Shown: piece by piece, positions 36,102-48,934 of the stretch
Numbering within the stretch: position 1 is the stretch's first letter
Layout: each line of letters begins with the position of its first letter
Assembly (NCBI GenBank): GCA_030737875.1
Contig: CM060918.1
Coordinates: forward strand, 771,770,552-771,834,551
DNA: 64,000 nt
Direction: 5' to 3'
Source: Allium sativum
Lineage: Eukaryota; Streptophyta; Magnoliopsida; Asparagales; Amaryllidaceae
The notes under the pieces: model-generated
What the model was told of the DNA's origin: nothing
The model's input: the letters and a program-made list of their open reading frames with translations, nothing else
Databases searched by the model: none
Program-made: the position numbers and the translations under genes

Positions 36102-37346
36102 TGTAACACCCCACCTCCGCCAGGGTGGCTCTTGCAAGCACTCTGACTTTGGAGGGGCGTTTGAATCAGGTAAACATGCATAATGATATATTAAGGCAGA
36201 ACAAGAACATATGTATATATGTAAACAGAGTAAATAAGATAAGTAAAACAGCGGAAGATTTCAAACTATTTCAAAACAAGTCTGGTACAACATAACTTTC
36301 CAAATAAACCAGTCTAGATAAAAACAACATCACTGAAAAACTGAAATACATAAGTACTATCCCCAAAATAAGTGATAACCATAGCTAGCTTCATGTCAAG
36401 ACCGTACATGAGCTAAAATCCCACAAGCAAGCGATCAGGAATCCAAGCTAAGCTCCAATATTCCCTCCCTGAGAACCTGGGGGGGGGGGGGGGGGACGGA
36501 AGAAAAGAGGCGAAAGAAAACAGGTCAGTCAAAAAGACTGAGTAAGCCCTACTACAATCAATGTAAACTGATAAAGTTAACTGGCATGAGAAGCAGGGAT
36601 GATCATAAGGATAACAACATACTAGCATGATGATCAACTAACAAGGTAGATAAAGGTGTCATCGCATAATCGGGTTTAAGGTTTTGCACCACAGGTGTAC
36701 TAGCAAACTAACATGACTTGAATAAACAAGTATTGATCCCTTGGCCCAAGCTTTGGCCCAATAACATGAAGTGACCCTAACATGAGGTCAAATCAAACGG
36801 TCTAGTCGATCGGCTCCCTATAAGCCTAACTCGTCACGTGTTGGTGTCCATACGGCCCAAACATAATTGTAGTCAGACTGTGCCGGGTCTCCCGTCGGGT
36901 GTATCAAGCCCTAGGGTGTCAACCCCTGGACACCATAAACATGCGTGCACAGTCTCGATCTACTGGTACCCGTGCATGTTTTCCCCGGCTTCGGACTGTG
37001 TGCACGACCATAGTCCGCCCGGAACTACACCGGCGTACCCTTCTGCCGTCGCTTTTGGTCACTTACCTCAAGTCCAGTAATCGTGCCCCCACCCTAGCCT
37101 AGACCCTAGGGGCATGATGATACAAACTTGGATTACTGCTGGAGTGGACCCCCATTGCTAGGATTTTCTAGTGGGTTAAGTACGGTTTAACCCTCTTGCT
37201 AATCATGGATTAACTTGGTTAAGTGTAACGATGAGTTCACGACTTAACCCCGATTAATCTACCAAGCCCAAATTGGTTAAGTATTAAGTGGACCATGACT
37301 TAACCCTAATCATGAGGCATTAATTAATTAATGTGCCTTAACCTCT

Positions 37347-37536
37347 CACATTAGACTTTGTTGCGGTTACTAGTTAAGCCGGGCGGGTCCGGGTAGCTTT
37401 ACACCACAACTTGGTCTAACCTCGGGTTCAAGGTACAATATGACCAACTTCTCACATTGGGCCCTATTGTTTGTAGCAACTAGTTAAGCCGGTCGGTTCC
37501 GGGTAGTTTTACGCTACAAACTCAACCCAACCTCGA
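37347..37536 (-). repeat. Two structured stem-loop modules in LTR C (left)
   Basis: Module 1 (37347-37425) pairs TTAGAC..TTGTTGCGG with CCACAACTTGGTCTAA. Module 2 (37453-37536) pairs TTGGG..TTTGTAGC with GCTACAAA..CCCAA. The loops are GCCGGGCGGGTCCGGG and GCCGGTCGGTTCCGGG. Confidence 0.7.
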
Positions 37537-38633
37537 GTTGGTCACACTTATCTTCTCTAAGTATCATGTCCATCATGTTTCCAAAACATGTTACAAATTT
37601 TCAAGCAATTGGGTAGACCTAACTTAATAGGTAAATTCCCAATGGGTAGACCTAACTTAATAGGTAAATTCCCAAATCTTACGTTTTTATGTCTTTTAAG
37701 TTTACCCAACCCCAAACGCAATCCCATCGCTTACATATCGCAATAGCGCATAAAGGATAGAAAGAGGGAACTTGGCATAATCATGACATAAAGGTGTTGA
37801 AGCCACAAGTTTAACATGGTGGCATATGAAATGTACATATGTTCATATACTTGCATATTACATTTTTAAGCCTCAAAAGCATGCATAAAACCAAACTTAG
37901 CATATTGGTGATACATGGTGCTAAATGACATGTAAAAATGGCCATAAGCTCGCATTTAGCCTCACATGCAAGTTATCATAAGAGATATGATAACTTACAT
38001 GTTGCCAAAATGCAACCTTTAGCATAAAGCTTGAAGCTTTATGTTCATATACTCAAGATAAGCTTGCATAACATGATAACATGAACAAAATGATCATCCC
38101 AAACTTGCATAACATAACTTGCATATCATATGGCAAACTTGCATAACATAACTTGATAAACTTGCATATCATAACATAGCAAACTTGCATAACATAACAT
38201 GATAAACTTGCATATCATAACATATCAAACTTGCATGACATAGTAAACTTGCATATCATGGCAAACTTGCATATCATACATTTAACTTTAGAGTTTAAGT
38301 ATGAAAGTAGAATAGGGCTTACAATGCTTAAGAAGTCACAAAAATATGACAAAGCCCTTATGAAATCAATTAAACCCAAAATGCAAGCTTCAATAGAAAA
38401 ACCCTTAAGCCAAAATGATCAAAACTCTTTCTTTTTGATGCAAATATAGAAACTTGACTTGAATGCAAGCTAATGATGCTCATACAAGCTTGAAAACACT
38501 TGTATGCATGGAAAATCTCTCATAGAAATTTATTTAGGAATTTATGAAGAGAGTGGAGGCCATGAGAGGATTGATTTTGCCATAGTTTAGTTGTATGAAT
38601 GAATAATGATGATTTAGGGTTAGGTTAGGGCCT

Positions 38634-38642
38634 TATTTATAG
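38634..38642 (-). promoter_or_regulatory. TATA box of LTR C, left copy
   Basis: CTATAAATA on the minus strand, about 485 bases into the LTR. Confidence 0.55.
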
Positions 38643-39126
38643 AGATTAGGACTAGTTTCAACCTTAGGATTAAACCCTAGTTCCAATCTCAGCCCTCAAA
38701 ACCGAATCTGGCCCCCAAACTCAACACAAACCCAAAATGGTGCACCAGGCAAAACTGCCCGGCTGGACCAAGTCGACAGCCAAGTCGACAGGGCTGTCGA
38801 CTTGGGTCCAACCAAGTCGACTCCCAAGTCGACAGGGCTGTCGACTTGGGTGCTCTGGCGGGAATTTTCCCGCCTGCGCCCGCTACCCTAAATTCCCAAA
38901 TTCAAACTTGAATTTGAAATCTATTTTTACTTTGAAATTTTCTGAAAACTTCGTTGGGCCTTAATCGGGTCATACGGACTCCGATTTTCGAAAACTCGGA
39001 CTCTATTTCGCGTATTTTTCCGAGACGAACGCAATGGCATAGCAAGTTTCCCTTGATTCAGATTTATAAATTAAATTCTGCCTCGATTTACGTTATAACA
39101 GGTTATCGAAAATACGGGTTGTTACA

Positions 39127-39139
39127 TTCTCCCCTCCTT
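39127..39139 (-). other. Polypurine tract of element C
   Basis: AAGGAGGGGAGAA on the minus strand abuts the LTR start, identical to that of element B. The adjacent GATTTCG/CGAAATC hairpin is at 39144-39161. Confidence 0.9.
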
Positions 39140-39676
39140 AAAGGATTTCGTCCCCGAAATCTTCAAGTTAGGAAGAACGTATCCTACCATCCAACATCCA
39201 TCTACTCAAAACATCATCCACGAGCAATCATTATCCTTATAAGATTCTAAATGTTGTATGAACATATGCAAAGGTCTGTGTATATGTACTTATCTAATGC
39301 AAATATCATCAATGCAAATTATGTTAGTGAAATGAATCCATATGTATGCAATTCCTAACATAATGTATAACATCTATATGTGTGCACATAACATACATCC
39401 ATATGCAACATCCATGTGATAACACAAAAATTTTCATCCATGAATAAGCGTAAACACTCATGCATATGCAATATGAGGAGTGTGTGAGCCGATCTAGTGC
39501 CTAACTTGTATAATGCATCCACGAGTAACCACTTGCAAACACTTGCAACCACTTGCAACCATCAAGCATAACATGTTTCAAACACATGTTTCATCCAAAG
39601 GGTTTCTACCTAAGGTTCTCATGACAAGATTAACACGATAAACTAGATAAACATGGATAGCAAAGAGAAAGATATG

Positions 39677-42600
39677 CTAACAAAGAAAAGAGATTGAGAG
39701 TGTACCCTCAAAAAGGAATGGATAAAGCCCACGCATCTTCTCCTCGGTTTCCTTAGTTGCGTCTTCTTCGGCTTCACTCCATTGAACCTTCACCAACTTG
39801 ACCTCTCGATTCCTTAGCTTCTTGGTCTCCGTTCCCAAGAAACAAATCGGAGCTCTCCTCAAGGTAGCCTCTTTCTCCACTTCCACATCTTTCAGAACAC
39901 TCGGCTCAACAACCTCTACTGATTCATGTAAACACTTCCGGAGATGCGAGACATGAAAAACATCGTGTACTCCGGCGAGCTTCTCGGGCAACTCCACTCT
40001 ATAAGCCATCTGCCCGATCCTCTCTATAATAGGGAATGGTCCAACAAACCTCGGTGCTAACTTCCCAACGGCTCCAAATCGGACCACATTCCGCAAAGGA
40101 GAAACCTTCACGAAAACCATATCCCCAACATCAAACTCCAAATCAGTTCTTCGCTTATCAGCATAGGATTTCTGTCGGTCTTGGGCCGCTTTCATCCGTC
40201 TCCGAATTAACTCGACCTTCTCGGATGTATCTCTGATCATATCAGGCCCAAGTATAAGCTCATCTGTAGTCTCCCACCAACATGTAGGCGACTTGCACGG
40301 CCTCCCATATAAAGCTTCAAATGGTGCCATCCCTATGCTTGCCTGATAACTGTTATTATATGCAAACTCAACAAGAGGAAGATGGTCTTCCCAAGTACCA
40401 CCAAAATCCAGAATACAAAGCCTCAACAGATCCTCGAGTACCCTATTCACCCTTTCGGTTTGACCGTCCGTCTGTGGGTGATAAGCCGTACTTAGATTCA
40501 ACCTCGTGCCCATAGCTTCTTGCAAGCTATTCCAGAACTGACTTGTAAAGATTGGGTCACGGTCACTGACTATACTAGAAGGGACTCCATGTAGACTCAC
40601 AATCTCACGAAGATATACAGACGCTAGCCAAGATGCGGTCCTCTTGCTCTTCACCGGAATGAAATGAGCACTCTTCGTAAGTCTATCCACAATAACCCAA
40701 ATGCTCGTATTCCCTTTCCTTGACCTTGGTAGCCCATCGATAAAATCCATGGAAATACTCTCCCACTTCCATAGTGGAACGTCTAGAGGATGCAATAGCC
40801 CACCGGGCTTCTTCGACTCGACCTTAACTTGCTGGCAAATGATACATCTAGAGACAAACTCTGCCACATCCTTCTTCATCCCGGGCCAAAAGAAAATGCG
40901 CTTCATAACTTTATACATCTTATCTCCGCCCGGATGTATAGTCAACTTAGAGCGATGTGCTTCCTCAAGAACTTTTCTTACTAAATCTTCTACCATTGGA
41001 ACACATAACCTTCCGTCTCTCCTCAGCCAACCCTTGTCATCAATAGAATATCGAGCGAGATGACTAGACGTCTCTCCTCGAATCAGCTTATCCATAATCT
41101 CAACTATCTGAGGGTCTTCTCTCTACGAAGCCCCAACTTGATCAAGAAGGGTAGGTCTGAGTTCCAGAGATGCTAAAGAACCGGTCATCGACTCAATCGC
41201 CAAAGAGAAATCAAAGGTTGCCACATACTCTAAATTCTTCATCTCAACGAATAGAGGACTCAGAGTCAACCTTTTTCTACTCAATGCATCTGCTACCACA
41301 TTCCCCTTGCCAAGGGTATAAGTTATCTCAAAATCGTAGGACGCCAAGAATTCCATCCATCTTTGTTGCCTCAGATTCAGATCCTTCTGAGAAAAGAGAT
41401 ACTTCAATGACTTGTGATCGGTATAAAGCTCAAATCTTTCTCCCAGAAGATAATGGCGCTAAGCCTTGAGTGCATATACTATTGCTGCCAACTCTAAGTC
41501 ATGAGTGGGATAATTCTTCTCATGCACTTTGAGTTGTCTACCGCCAAAGCATATCACCCTTCCTTCTTGCATCAGAACAGCTCCTAACCCCGTGCCACAT
41601 GCATCGGTGTATACTGTAAATAACTTCCCTCCATCGGGCAAAGCTAGAACAGGTGCTGATGTGAGAGCTCTCTTGAGCTTCTGAAAAGCAAGCTCGCATT
41701 CTATGCTCCAAGCAAAAACTAAATTCTTCTTCGTCAATTTAGTGAGAGGAGCGGAAATCTTCGCGAAGTCCTTGATGAACTTCCGGTAAAAGCCTGCAAG
41801 ACCTAGAAAACTTCTCACTTCGGTTGCATTCCTTGGAGTCTTCCAATCCTGAACTGCAACTACCTTAGCGGGATCCACCGCTAAGCCTTGCTTGGATACT
41901 ATATGCCCAAGGAATCTAACTTCCCTTCTCCAAAAGTGAGAGAACTTGGCCTTCAACTGATGCGCTCTAAGCGTATCCATCACCTCCACGAGATGCCTTG
42001 CGTGCTCTTCCTCATCCTTAGAGAAGATCAGAATGTCATCTACGAAGACCACGACAAACTTGTTCAAGAACTCCCTGAACACCCTACTCATCAAGTCCAC
42101 GAAATATGCGGGTGCATTAGTCAAGCCGAACGGCATGACAAGCCATTCGAAAAATCCATCTGGAGTTCTGAACACAGTCTTGTCTATACTATCTTCAGCT
42201 ACCCTGAGCTGATGGAATCCAGTAGCAAGATCAAGCTGAGAGAAAACAGAAGCACCAACAAGCTGGTCAAAGAGATCATCAATCCTCGGCAACGGGTGTC
42301 TGTTCTTCTTAGTCAGCTTATTCAACTCTCGATAGTCAACACAAAGTCGGAGAGAACCATCTGCCTTGGTAGCAAATACCACAGGCGCTCCCCATTCAGA
42401 TATACTTCGTCTAATGAAGTTCTTCTCAAGCAACTCCTTCACTTGCTTACTTAGCTCCCGCCTTTCACGCGGAGCCATGTGCCGAACGGGCAAAGAAACC
42501 GGCTTTGCATTATCCACCAGATAAATGCAGAAATCAATCTCTCGCTTAGGGGGCAACCCCCTAACTTCATCGAAAACATCCGGATACTCTCGAACCACTC

Positions 42601-42976
42601 TCACAGACTGAAGAGTTTCCATTGACGAGTCGAGTGATTCAAGATAGCACAACATGACGGGACCTCTCGGATTACAAGAAATTTCTAGGGTGTTTCCGAG
42701 GCGAGTCACGAGCCTCACAACCCTATGCTCACAATCAAGGATGGCTCCATATCTGGACAACCAATCCATGCCCAATATCAATCCGTATCCCCTAAAACCA
42801 AGAACATAAGCACTACACAAGAACTCTACACTCAGTATAGAGATCCTCAAATCCCCACATATCATAGATAGATGGGCGGAACCCCCAATAGGATTTGAGA
42901 CACAGACGAGATCCTCTACCAAGCTAGTACTAAGATGCAAACTATCAACAAGATCAGATGAGATAAAGCTATGCAT
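39677..42976 (-). pseudogene. Element C pol: protease (rest), RT, RNase H, integrase, chromodomain-like tail; two nonsense codons
   Basis: The frame is one base off the gag frame. It carries the protease after the active site, the reverse transcriptase with [12 protein letters not shown], the RNase H with [14 protein letters not shown], the integrase with [20 protein letters not shown] and DDE residues in SMDFIDG, VSDRDP and DGQTERVNR, then a GPF module and a tail with NREVKLVKVQW and YPFLFEG. The frame is stopped by TAG at 41459-41461, where B has Trp (IWRHYLLG), and by TAG at 41123-41125, where B has Gln (EAQRDDP). A 6-base in-frame deletion near 41938 removes two residues (KC) between KAKFS and HFW. 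The integrase part (39677-41095) is fully open. Confidence 0.94.
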
Positions 42977-44148
42977 GCACCAGAATCAAACAAGGTACGA
43001 ACTGGAAAATCAGAAATATGTACAAGGCTCTCAACAGAAATACTACCTCGATCGGGAACTTGAGCGGCATTGAGAGCATGAAATTGCCCTCCTGAAGGTC
43101 CAGCACGCTGAGTCTGACCCTGGCCTTGCCCTTGCTTCTTCGGGCAATCCTTACTGAAATGTCCAGTCTCACCGCAGAAAAAGCATTCACCATTCTTCCT
43201 TTTCCTCTTCTTACAATCCTTAATAAGATGCCCAACTGAACCGCAATAATGGCACTTCCCCTTGTTGTTCTTTCCCTTGTTGTTGTTTCCCTTATTGCCT
43301 TGACTCTTGTTCTTGTTCTTGTTCTGATTGCCTTGACTGCTCTGACCACTTGGATTACCCTGATTTCCTTTCCACTGGGAATCAGTCTTCTTGGCTTGAG
43401 TATCATTCATCTTGATCTCTTTCTTGACATCTCCCTGAAGTAACGCCATATCAACCAAGCTCTCAAACGTGGCCCCATGGGGAATATGTGACATAGCCAA
43501 TCCCTGCAACGGCTCATTCAATCCTCTAGCAAAACGAAGAGCCTTCTTCTGAGGAGTATTCACCATATCCAAGCCAAAACGAGCTAACTGGTTGAACTTG
43601 TTCACATATTCTTTGACAGACATATCTCCTTGTTTCAAAGTTATGAACCTCTCCATTTGCAGATTCTCCTCAGCAGAAGATAGAAACTTAAGCACGAACC
43701 TTGCCCTGAAATCGGCCCAAGTCTCAACAGGCCTAGTACCATTGGTGACTTCCCACCAATAAGCGGCTTCATCCTTCATAAGCCAAACCGCCAACACGAT
43801 CTTCCTCTGATCGTCTAACCCAAAGATAGCAAATAAATCCTCTGTCTCTTTCAACCAATTTCTGGCCTCTACAAAAGTCTCAGTGCCTTGAAAGTTCTTG
43901 CCACCCATTGCTTTGAAATCTTTGCAAGTCTTTGCGAAGTCAGCTTGAGGATGCTGAGGGGGAGGAGGAAGAGGAACCTCAGCGACAGGAGGAGGGGGAA
44001 CATTAACTACCGGAGGAGGAGGATCATTAACTACTGGAGGAGGAGGAGGAACATCTACGGGGCCGGCTTCGGTCGCCCAAGCCTCCAAAAGTCTCCTATA
44101 CCAAACAGGTACGTGTACTCCCTCCGGAATAGCAAAGTTATCGGCCAT
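42916..44148 (-). pseudogene. Element C gag and protease start, frameshifted
   Basis: The frame starts MADNFAIPEGVHVPVWYRRL. It has a proline-rich stretch (about residues 34-70), the retrotransposon Gag domain (about 70-250), a basic and Asn/Gln-rich linker and two intact zinc knuckles (CHYCGSVGHLIKDC and CFFCGETGHFSKDC). It reaches the protease motif TLFDSGA (about residue 388) and then leaves frame. Compared with B (GASHSFIS), one base is missing right after the GA codons, near 42977, and the reading continues in pol's frame as MHSFISSD. Gag packages the RNA and forms the particle; the protease would cut the polyprotein. A programmed shift is unlikely because B reads straight through here. 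Confidence 0.93.
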
Positions 44149-44322
44149 ACTAAAAACGAAGAAAAAGACAGATTCAGAATGGAGAAAAACGAAGGAATTT
44201 TGCTAATGGCTTTTTGGGGAATAGACTTTAAAATAAACTAGACTTTTCTTTGGAAAATACTTTATACTTGGTTTTGAAAATAGTTTTCTAAAAACCTTTT
44301 TGTTCCTTCTCGTAAACCATAT

Positions 44323-44334
44323 GCTCTGATACCA
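44323..44334 (-). other. Primer-binding site of element C (initiator tRNA-Met)
   Basis: The minus strand reads TGGTATCAGAGC, two bases from the LTR start at 44337. Confidence 0.95.
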
Positions 44335-45574
44335 AATGTAACACCCCACCTCCGCCAGGGTGGCTCTTGCAAGCACTCTGACTTTGGAGGGGCGTTTGAA
44401 TCAGGTAAACATGCATAATGATATATCAAGGAAGAACAAGAACATATGTATATATGTAAACAGAGTAAATAAGATAAGTAAAACAGCGGAAGATTTCAAA
44501 CTATTTCAAAACAAGTCTGGTACAACATAACTTTCCAAATAAACCAGTCTAGATAAAAACAACATCACTGAAAAACTGAAATACATAAGTACTATCCCCA
44601 AAATAAGTGATAACCATAGCTAGCTTCATGTCAAGACCGTACATGAGCTAAAATCCCACAAGCAAGCGATCAGGAATCCAAGCTAAGCTCCAATATTCCC
44701 TCCCTGAGAACCTAGGGGGGGAACGGAAGAAAAGAGGCGAAAGAAAATAGGTCAGTCAAAAAGACTGAGTAAGCCCTACTACAATCAATGTAAACTGATA
44801 AAGTTAACTGGCATGAGAAGCAGGGATGATCATAAGGATAACAACATACTAGCATGATAATCAACTAACAAGGTAGATAAAGGTGTCATCGCATAATCAG
44901 GTTTAAGGTTTTGCACCACAGGTGTACTAGCAAACTAACATGACTTGAATAAACAAGTATTGATCCCTTGGCCCAAGCTTTGGCCCAATAACATGAAGTG
45001 ACCCTAACATGAGGTCAAATCAAACGTTCTAGTCGATCGGCTCCCTATAAGCCTTACTCATCACGTGTTGGTGTCCATACGGCCCAAACATAATTGTAGT
45101 CAGACTGTGCCGGGTCTCCCGTCGGGTGTATCAAGCCCTAGGGTGTCAACCCCTGGACACCATAAACATGCGTGCACAGTCTCGATCTACTGGTACCCGT
45201 GCATGTTTTCCCCGGCTTCGGACTGTGTGCACGACCACAGTCCGCCCGGAACTACACCGGCGTACCCTTCTGCCGTCGCTTTTGGTCACTTACCTCAAGT
45301 CCAGTAATCGTGCCACCACCCTAGCCTAGACCCTAGGGTCACGATGATACAAACTTGGGATTACTGCTGGAGTGGACCCCCATTGCTAGGATTTTCTAGT
45401 GGGTTAAGTACGGTTTAACCCTCTTGCTAATCATGGATTAACTTGGTTAAGTGTAACGATGAGTTCACGACTTAACCCCGATTAATCTACCAAGCCCAAA
45501 TTGGTTAAGTATTAAGTGGACCATGACTTAACCCTAAACATGAGGCATTAATTAATTAATGTGCCTTAACCTCT

Positions 45575-45764
45575 CACATTAGACTTTGTTGCGGTTACTA
45601 ATTAAGCCGGGCGGGTCCGGGTAGCTTTACACCACAACTTGGTCTAACCTCGGGTTCAAGGTACAACATGACCAACTTCTCACATTGGGTCCTATTGTTT
45701 GTAGCAACTAGTTAAGCCGGTCGGTTCCGGGTAGTTTTACGCTACAAACTCAACCCAACCTCGA
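45575..45764 (-). repeat. Two structured stem-loop modules in LTR C (right)
   Basis: 45575-45653 and 45680-45764, nearly identical to the left-LTR pair. Differences such as GGGCCC/GGGTCC and ACTAGTT/ACTAATT fall outside the long paired arms. Confidence 0.7.
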
Positions 45765-46861
45765 GTTGGTCACACTTATCTTCTCTAAGTGTCATGTCCA
45801 TCATGTTTCCAAAACATGTTACAAATTTTCAAGCAATTGGGTAGACCTAACTTAATAGGTAAATTCCCAATGGGTAGACCTAACTTAATAGGTAAATTCC
45901 CAAATCTTATGTTTTTATGTCTTTTAAGTTTACCCAACCCCAAACGTAATCCCATCGCTTACATATCGCAATAGCGCATAAAGGATAGAAAGAGGGAACT
46001 TGGCATAATCATGACATAAAGGTGTTGAAGCCACAAGTTTAACATGGTGGCATATGAAATGTACATATGTTCATATACTTGCATATTACATTTTTAAGCC
46101 TCAAAAGCATGCATAAAACCAAACTTAGCATATTGGTGATACATGGTGCTAAATGACATGTAAAAATGGCCATAAGCTCGCATTTAGCCTCACATGCAAG
46201 TTATCATAAGAGATATGATAACTTACATGTTGCCAAAATGCAACCTTTAGCATAAAGATTGAAGCTTTATGTTCATATACTCAAGATAAGCTTGCATAAC
46301 ATGATAACATGAACAAAATGATCATCCCAAACTTGCATAACATAACTTGCATATCATATGGCAAACTTGCATAACATAACTTGATAAACTTGCATATCAT
46401 AACATAGCAAACTTGCATAACATAACATGATAAACTTGCATATCATAACATATCAAACTTGCATGACATAGTAAACTTGCATATCATGGCAAACTTGCAT
46501 ATCATACATTTAACTTTAGAGTTTAAGTATGAAAGTAGAATAGGGCTTACAATGCTTAGGAAGTCACAAAAATATGACAAAGCCCTTATGAAATCAATTA
46601 AACCCAAAATGCAAGCTTCAATAGAAAAACCCTTAAGCTAAAATGATCAAAACTCTTTCTTTTTGATGCAAATATAGAAACTTGACTTGAATGCAAGCTA
46701 ATGATTCTCATACAAGCTTGAAAACACTTGTATGCATGGAAAATCTCTCATAGAAATTTATTTAGGAATTTATGAAGAGAGTGGAGGCCATGAGAGGGTT
46801 GATTTTGCCATAGTTTAGTTGTATGAATGAATAATGATGATTTAGGGTTAGGTTAGGGCCT

Positions 46862-46870
46862 TATTTATAG
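46862..46870 (-). promoter_or_regulatory. TATA box of LTR C, right copy (drives the element)
   Basis: CTATAAATA on the minus strand, about 485 bases from the LTR start, followed by the transcribed leader. Confidence 0.6.
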
Positions 46871-47354
46871 AGATTAGGACTAGTTTCAACCTTAGGATTA
46901 AACCCTAGTTCCAATCTCAGCCCTCAAAACCGAATCTGGCCCCCAAACTCAACACAAACCCAAAATGGTGCACCAGGCAAAACTGCCCGGCTGGACCAAG
47001 TCGACAGCCAAGTCGACAGGGCTGTCGACTTGGGTCCAACCAAGTCGACTCCCAAGTCGACAGGGCTGTCGACTTGGGTGCTCTGGCGGGAATTTTCCCG
47101 CCTGCGCCCACTACCCTAAATTCCCAAATTCAAACTTGAATTTGAAATCTATTTTTACTTTGAAATTTTCTGAAAACTTCGTTGGGCCTTAATCGGGTCA
47201 TACGGACTCCGATTTTTGAAAACTCGGACTCTATTTCGCGTATTTTTCCGAGACGAACGCAATGGCATAGCCCGTTTCCCTTGATTCAAATTTATAAATT
47301 AAATTTTGCCTCGATTTACGTTATAACAGGTTATCGAAAATACGGGTTGTTACA

Positions 47355-48934
47355 GTATTCTTCACTTGTTATACTGATATGTTAAGCTAGACTAACAAGG
47401 GTATTTATACTCGAGTCAAACCAAGTTGTTTCAGGTTATAGTTGTAGTTGATTGGCAGTTAGCTGATACATATTGGACTGTCCATTTGTGGTTATTATCT
47501 TAGTTGGGTAGTCGTATAATTGTGTCATTTGTATATTATTCTTCCAGGATATATTGTATATGGTTTATGTGAAACCAGTCGAGTATGTAGCACACATATA
47601 TATTGTATTCTATTTTGTGATATGTTATTTGTGATGTGTTGTAGTTTGTTGTGAAATGATCCCCAGCCATCGTAGTTCTATATTAGACAAATTGAGTACG
47701 TCAATCCACTTGAGGTAAAAAATATATATACCCAATCGACGTATTTGATATTTGTTTAATGCAATATTACGGATCGTTGCTCCTAACCGGCTCTATTCCC
47801 CGATCTAATTATAAACTATCAAAGTAGAGTGTCCACGTTGAAGTTCAATATTATTAGTAAGTTAAGAGAAATGTGGAAGCATATCACATGAGATTATCTA
47901 TTTGACCTTAATTACATTAACCAACAGGAAAATATCATATAAGTCGGTTTTATAGTTATTTAGTAACATTAGTACATGACTACTTTGAACAACAACAACC
48001 ATGAGTAATACATCACTCAATATTCGAAGGGTATTACATACTTAGTAAAGAATAGATCATATCCCCATATTTGAACCTCGATTAGTCTGAAGTATTTACA
48101 TTTCTATTCAATTCGGCTCAGAATCAAATGCAACTTTGATTAATACTAATGACCTCGTGTGTACATTACTGACAATACCATGCACTCGAATACTTCATAT
48201 TCATGATGTACGTTGTGATTCTCCATGACGACTAACAGTGGATCTTAAAAAAAAATCAAGTTATATTCTCATACATTAACATCGATCAAGCAAAAGTCGT
48301 TAAATTTTCATTTAAACTATAATAGTTTCCTCATATTACACCAATGTAAAACTTTGATCAAATAACATAGATTCATCATATGAACTATAAAGTACACTTA
48401 AACACATCTTAGTTTGGCGTGGAAGTTACTTCTTCATGTTATGAATATTAATTTTTATAATTATGTACTATGTAATTAATGTGTAGACTATTATACAGGT
48501 TGTTATAAACCAAATTTGAAGAAAGTCATGAAATAAATAATTATTTCATTCTTAGTCTAAAATTTCATAGCTTTATTTCCATTCAAATTAATCAAATTGA
48601 AAATGTTAGATAGAAAGAAACTAGAAAAATAAAAATTCCAATTTACTTAACAAATGGTTATTTCCACAGCTATAACAATCTGATTTTGAGTCCGACAACC
48701 AATTTGGCAATTAAACATACAATACCCTCTAAAATCAACCTGTATGCCTACAGTTCATGCATCATGCAACTCATTCCAATGGTTGGCATAGATTTTTTTT
48801 CTGAATACAATTCCGTAAAACTCCATAGGAACATATTTTGAAAAGTTTTCGTTAACCACAATTCAATTTGATACTATCCATAGTCCTTCTTTGTAGGAGA
48901 AAATATGGAAATATGCAATAACAATTCATATTTC
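47355..48934. other. Unassigned flank of element C (right), no gene recognised
   Basis: AT-rich sequence continuing 36101. It has GT-rich runs (about 47460-47660) and then featureless sequence. No open frame of note and no transposon ends were seen. Confidence 0.45.

Larger units (their letters stand above)
36102..39126 (-). mobile_element. Element C, left (3') LTR
   Basis: It runs from TGTAACACCCC to GGGTTGTTACA. U3 has the subterminal block (about 38955-39045), a GTCGAC array (about 38770-38850) and a TATA box (38634-38642). The leader part has TTGCATAA repeats (about 37850-38280), a doubled hairpin (37611-37675), two stem-loop modules (37347-37536) and a run of 17 G (36479-36495), which is only 7 in the right LTR. 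Confidence 0.93.
36102..47354 (-). mobile_element. Element C: full-length Ty3/gypsy chromovirus (Tekay/Del-like)
   Basis: The element is 11,253 bp with LTRs 36102-39126 and 44337-47354, a tRNA-iMet primer site, a polypurine tract and a gag-pol region on the minus strand. The target-site duplication GTATT is exact (36097-36101 and 47355-47359). The LTRs differ at about 30 positions over 3.0 kb by rough hand count, plus a poly-G length change, similar to element B. The polyprotein resembles B's closely over RT and integrase, but the LTRs are a distinct family. It is inactivated by one frameshift and two nonsense codons. Confidence 0.95.
44337..47354 (-). mobile_element. Element C, right (5') LTR
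   Basis: This is the partner of 36102-39126. TATA box at 46862-46870, GTCGAC array about 46998-47078, TTGCATAA repeats about 46080-46510, doubled hairpin 45838-45902, stem-loop modules 45575-45764. The leader between the TATA box and the primer site is about 2.5 kb. Confidence 0.94.

Noticed and set aside
36838..37102. 80- and 67-codon open frames repeated at 45065-45329
   Set aside because: LTR C sequence present in both LTRs; not coding.
38737..38964. 75-codon frame rich in Ser/Arg/Gly (also 46965-47192, and 3172-3459 in LTR A)
   Set aside because: Produced by translation of the GTCGAC arrays in U3.
41888..42454. 188-codon plus-strand open frame in element C
   Set aside because: Antisense to the reverse transcriptase; no protein-like features of its own.
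42960..42990. Programmed frameshift between gag and pol in element C
   Set aside because: Element B has gag and pol in one frame, and alignment shows a single missing base in C immediately after the protease active site; a plain deletion explains it.
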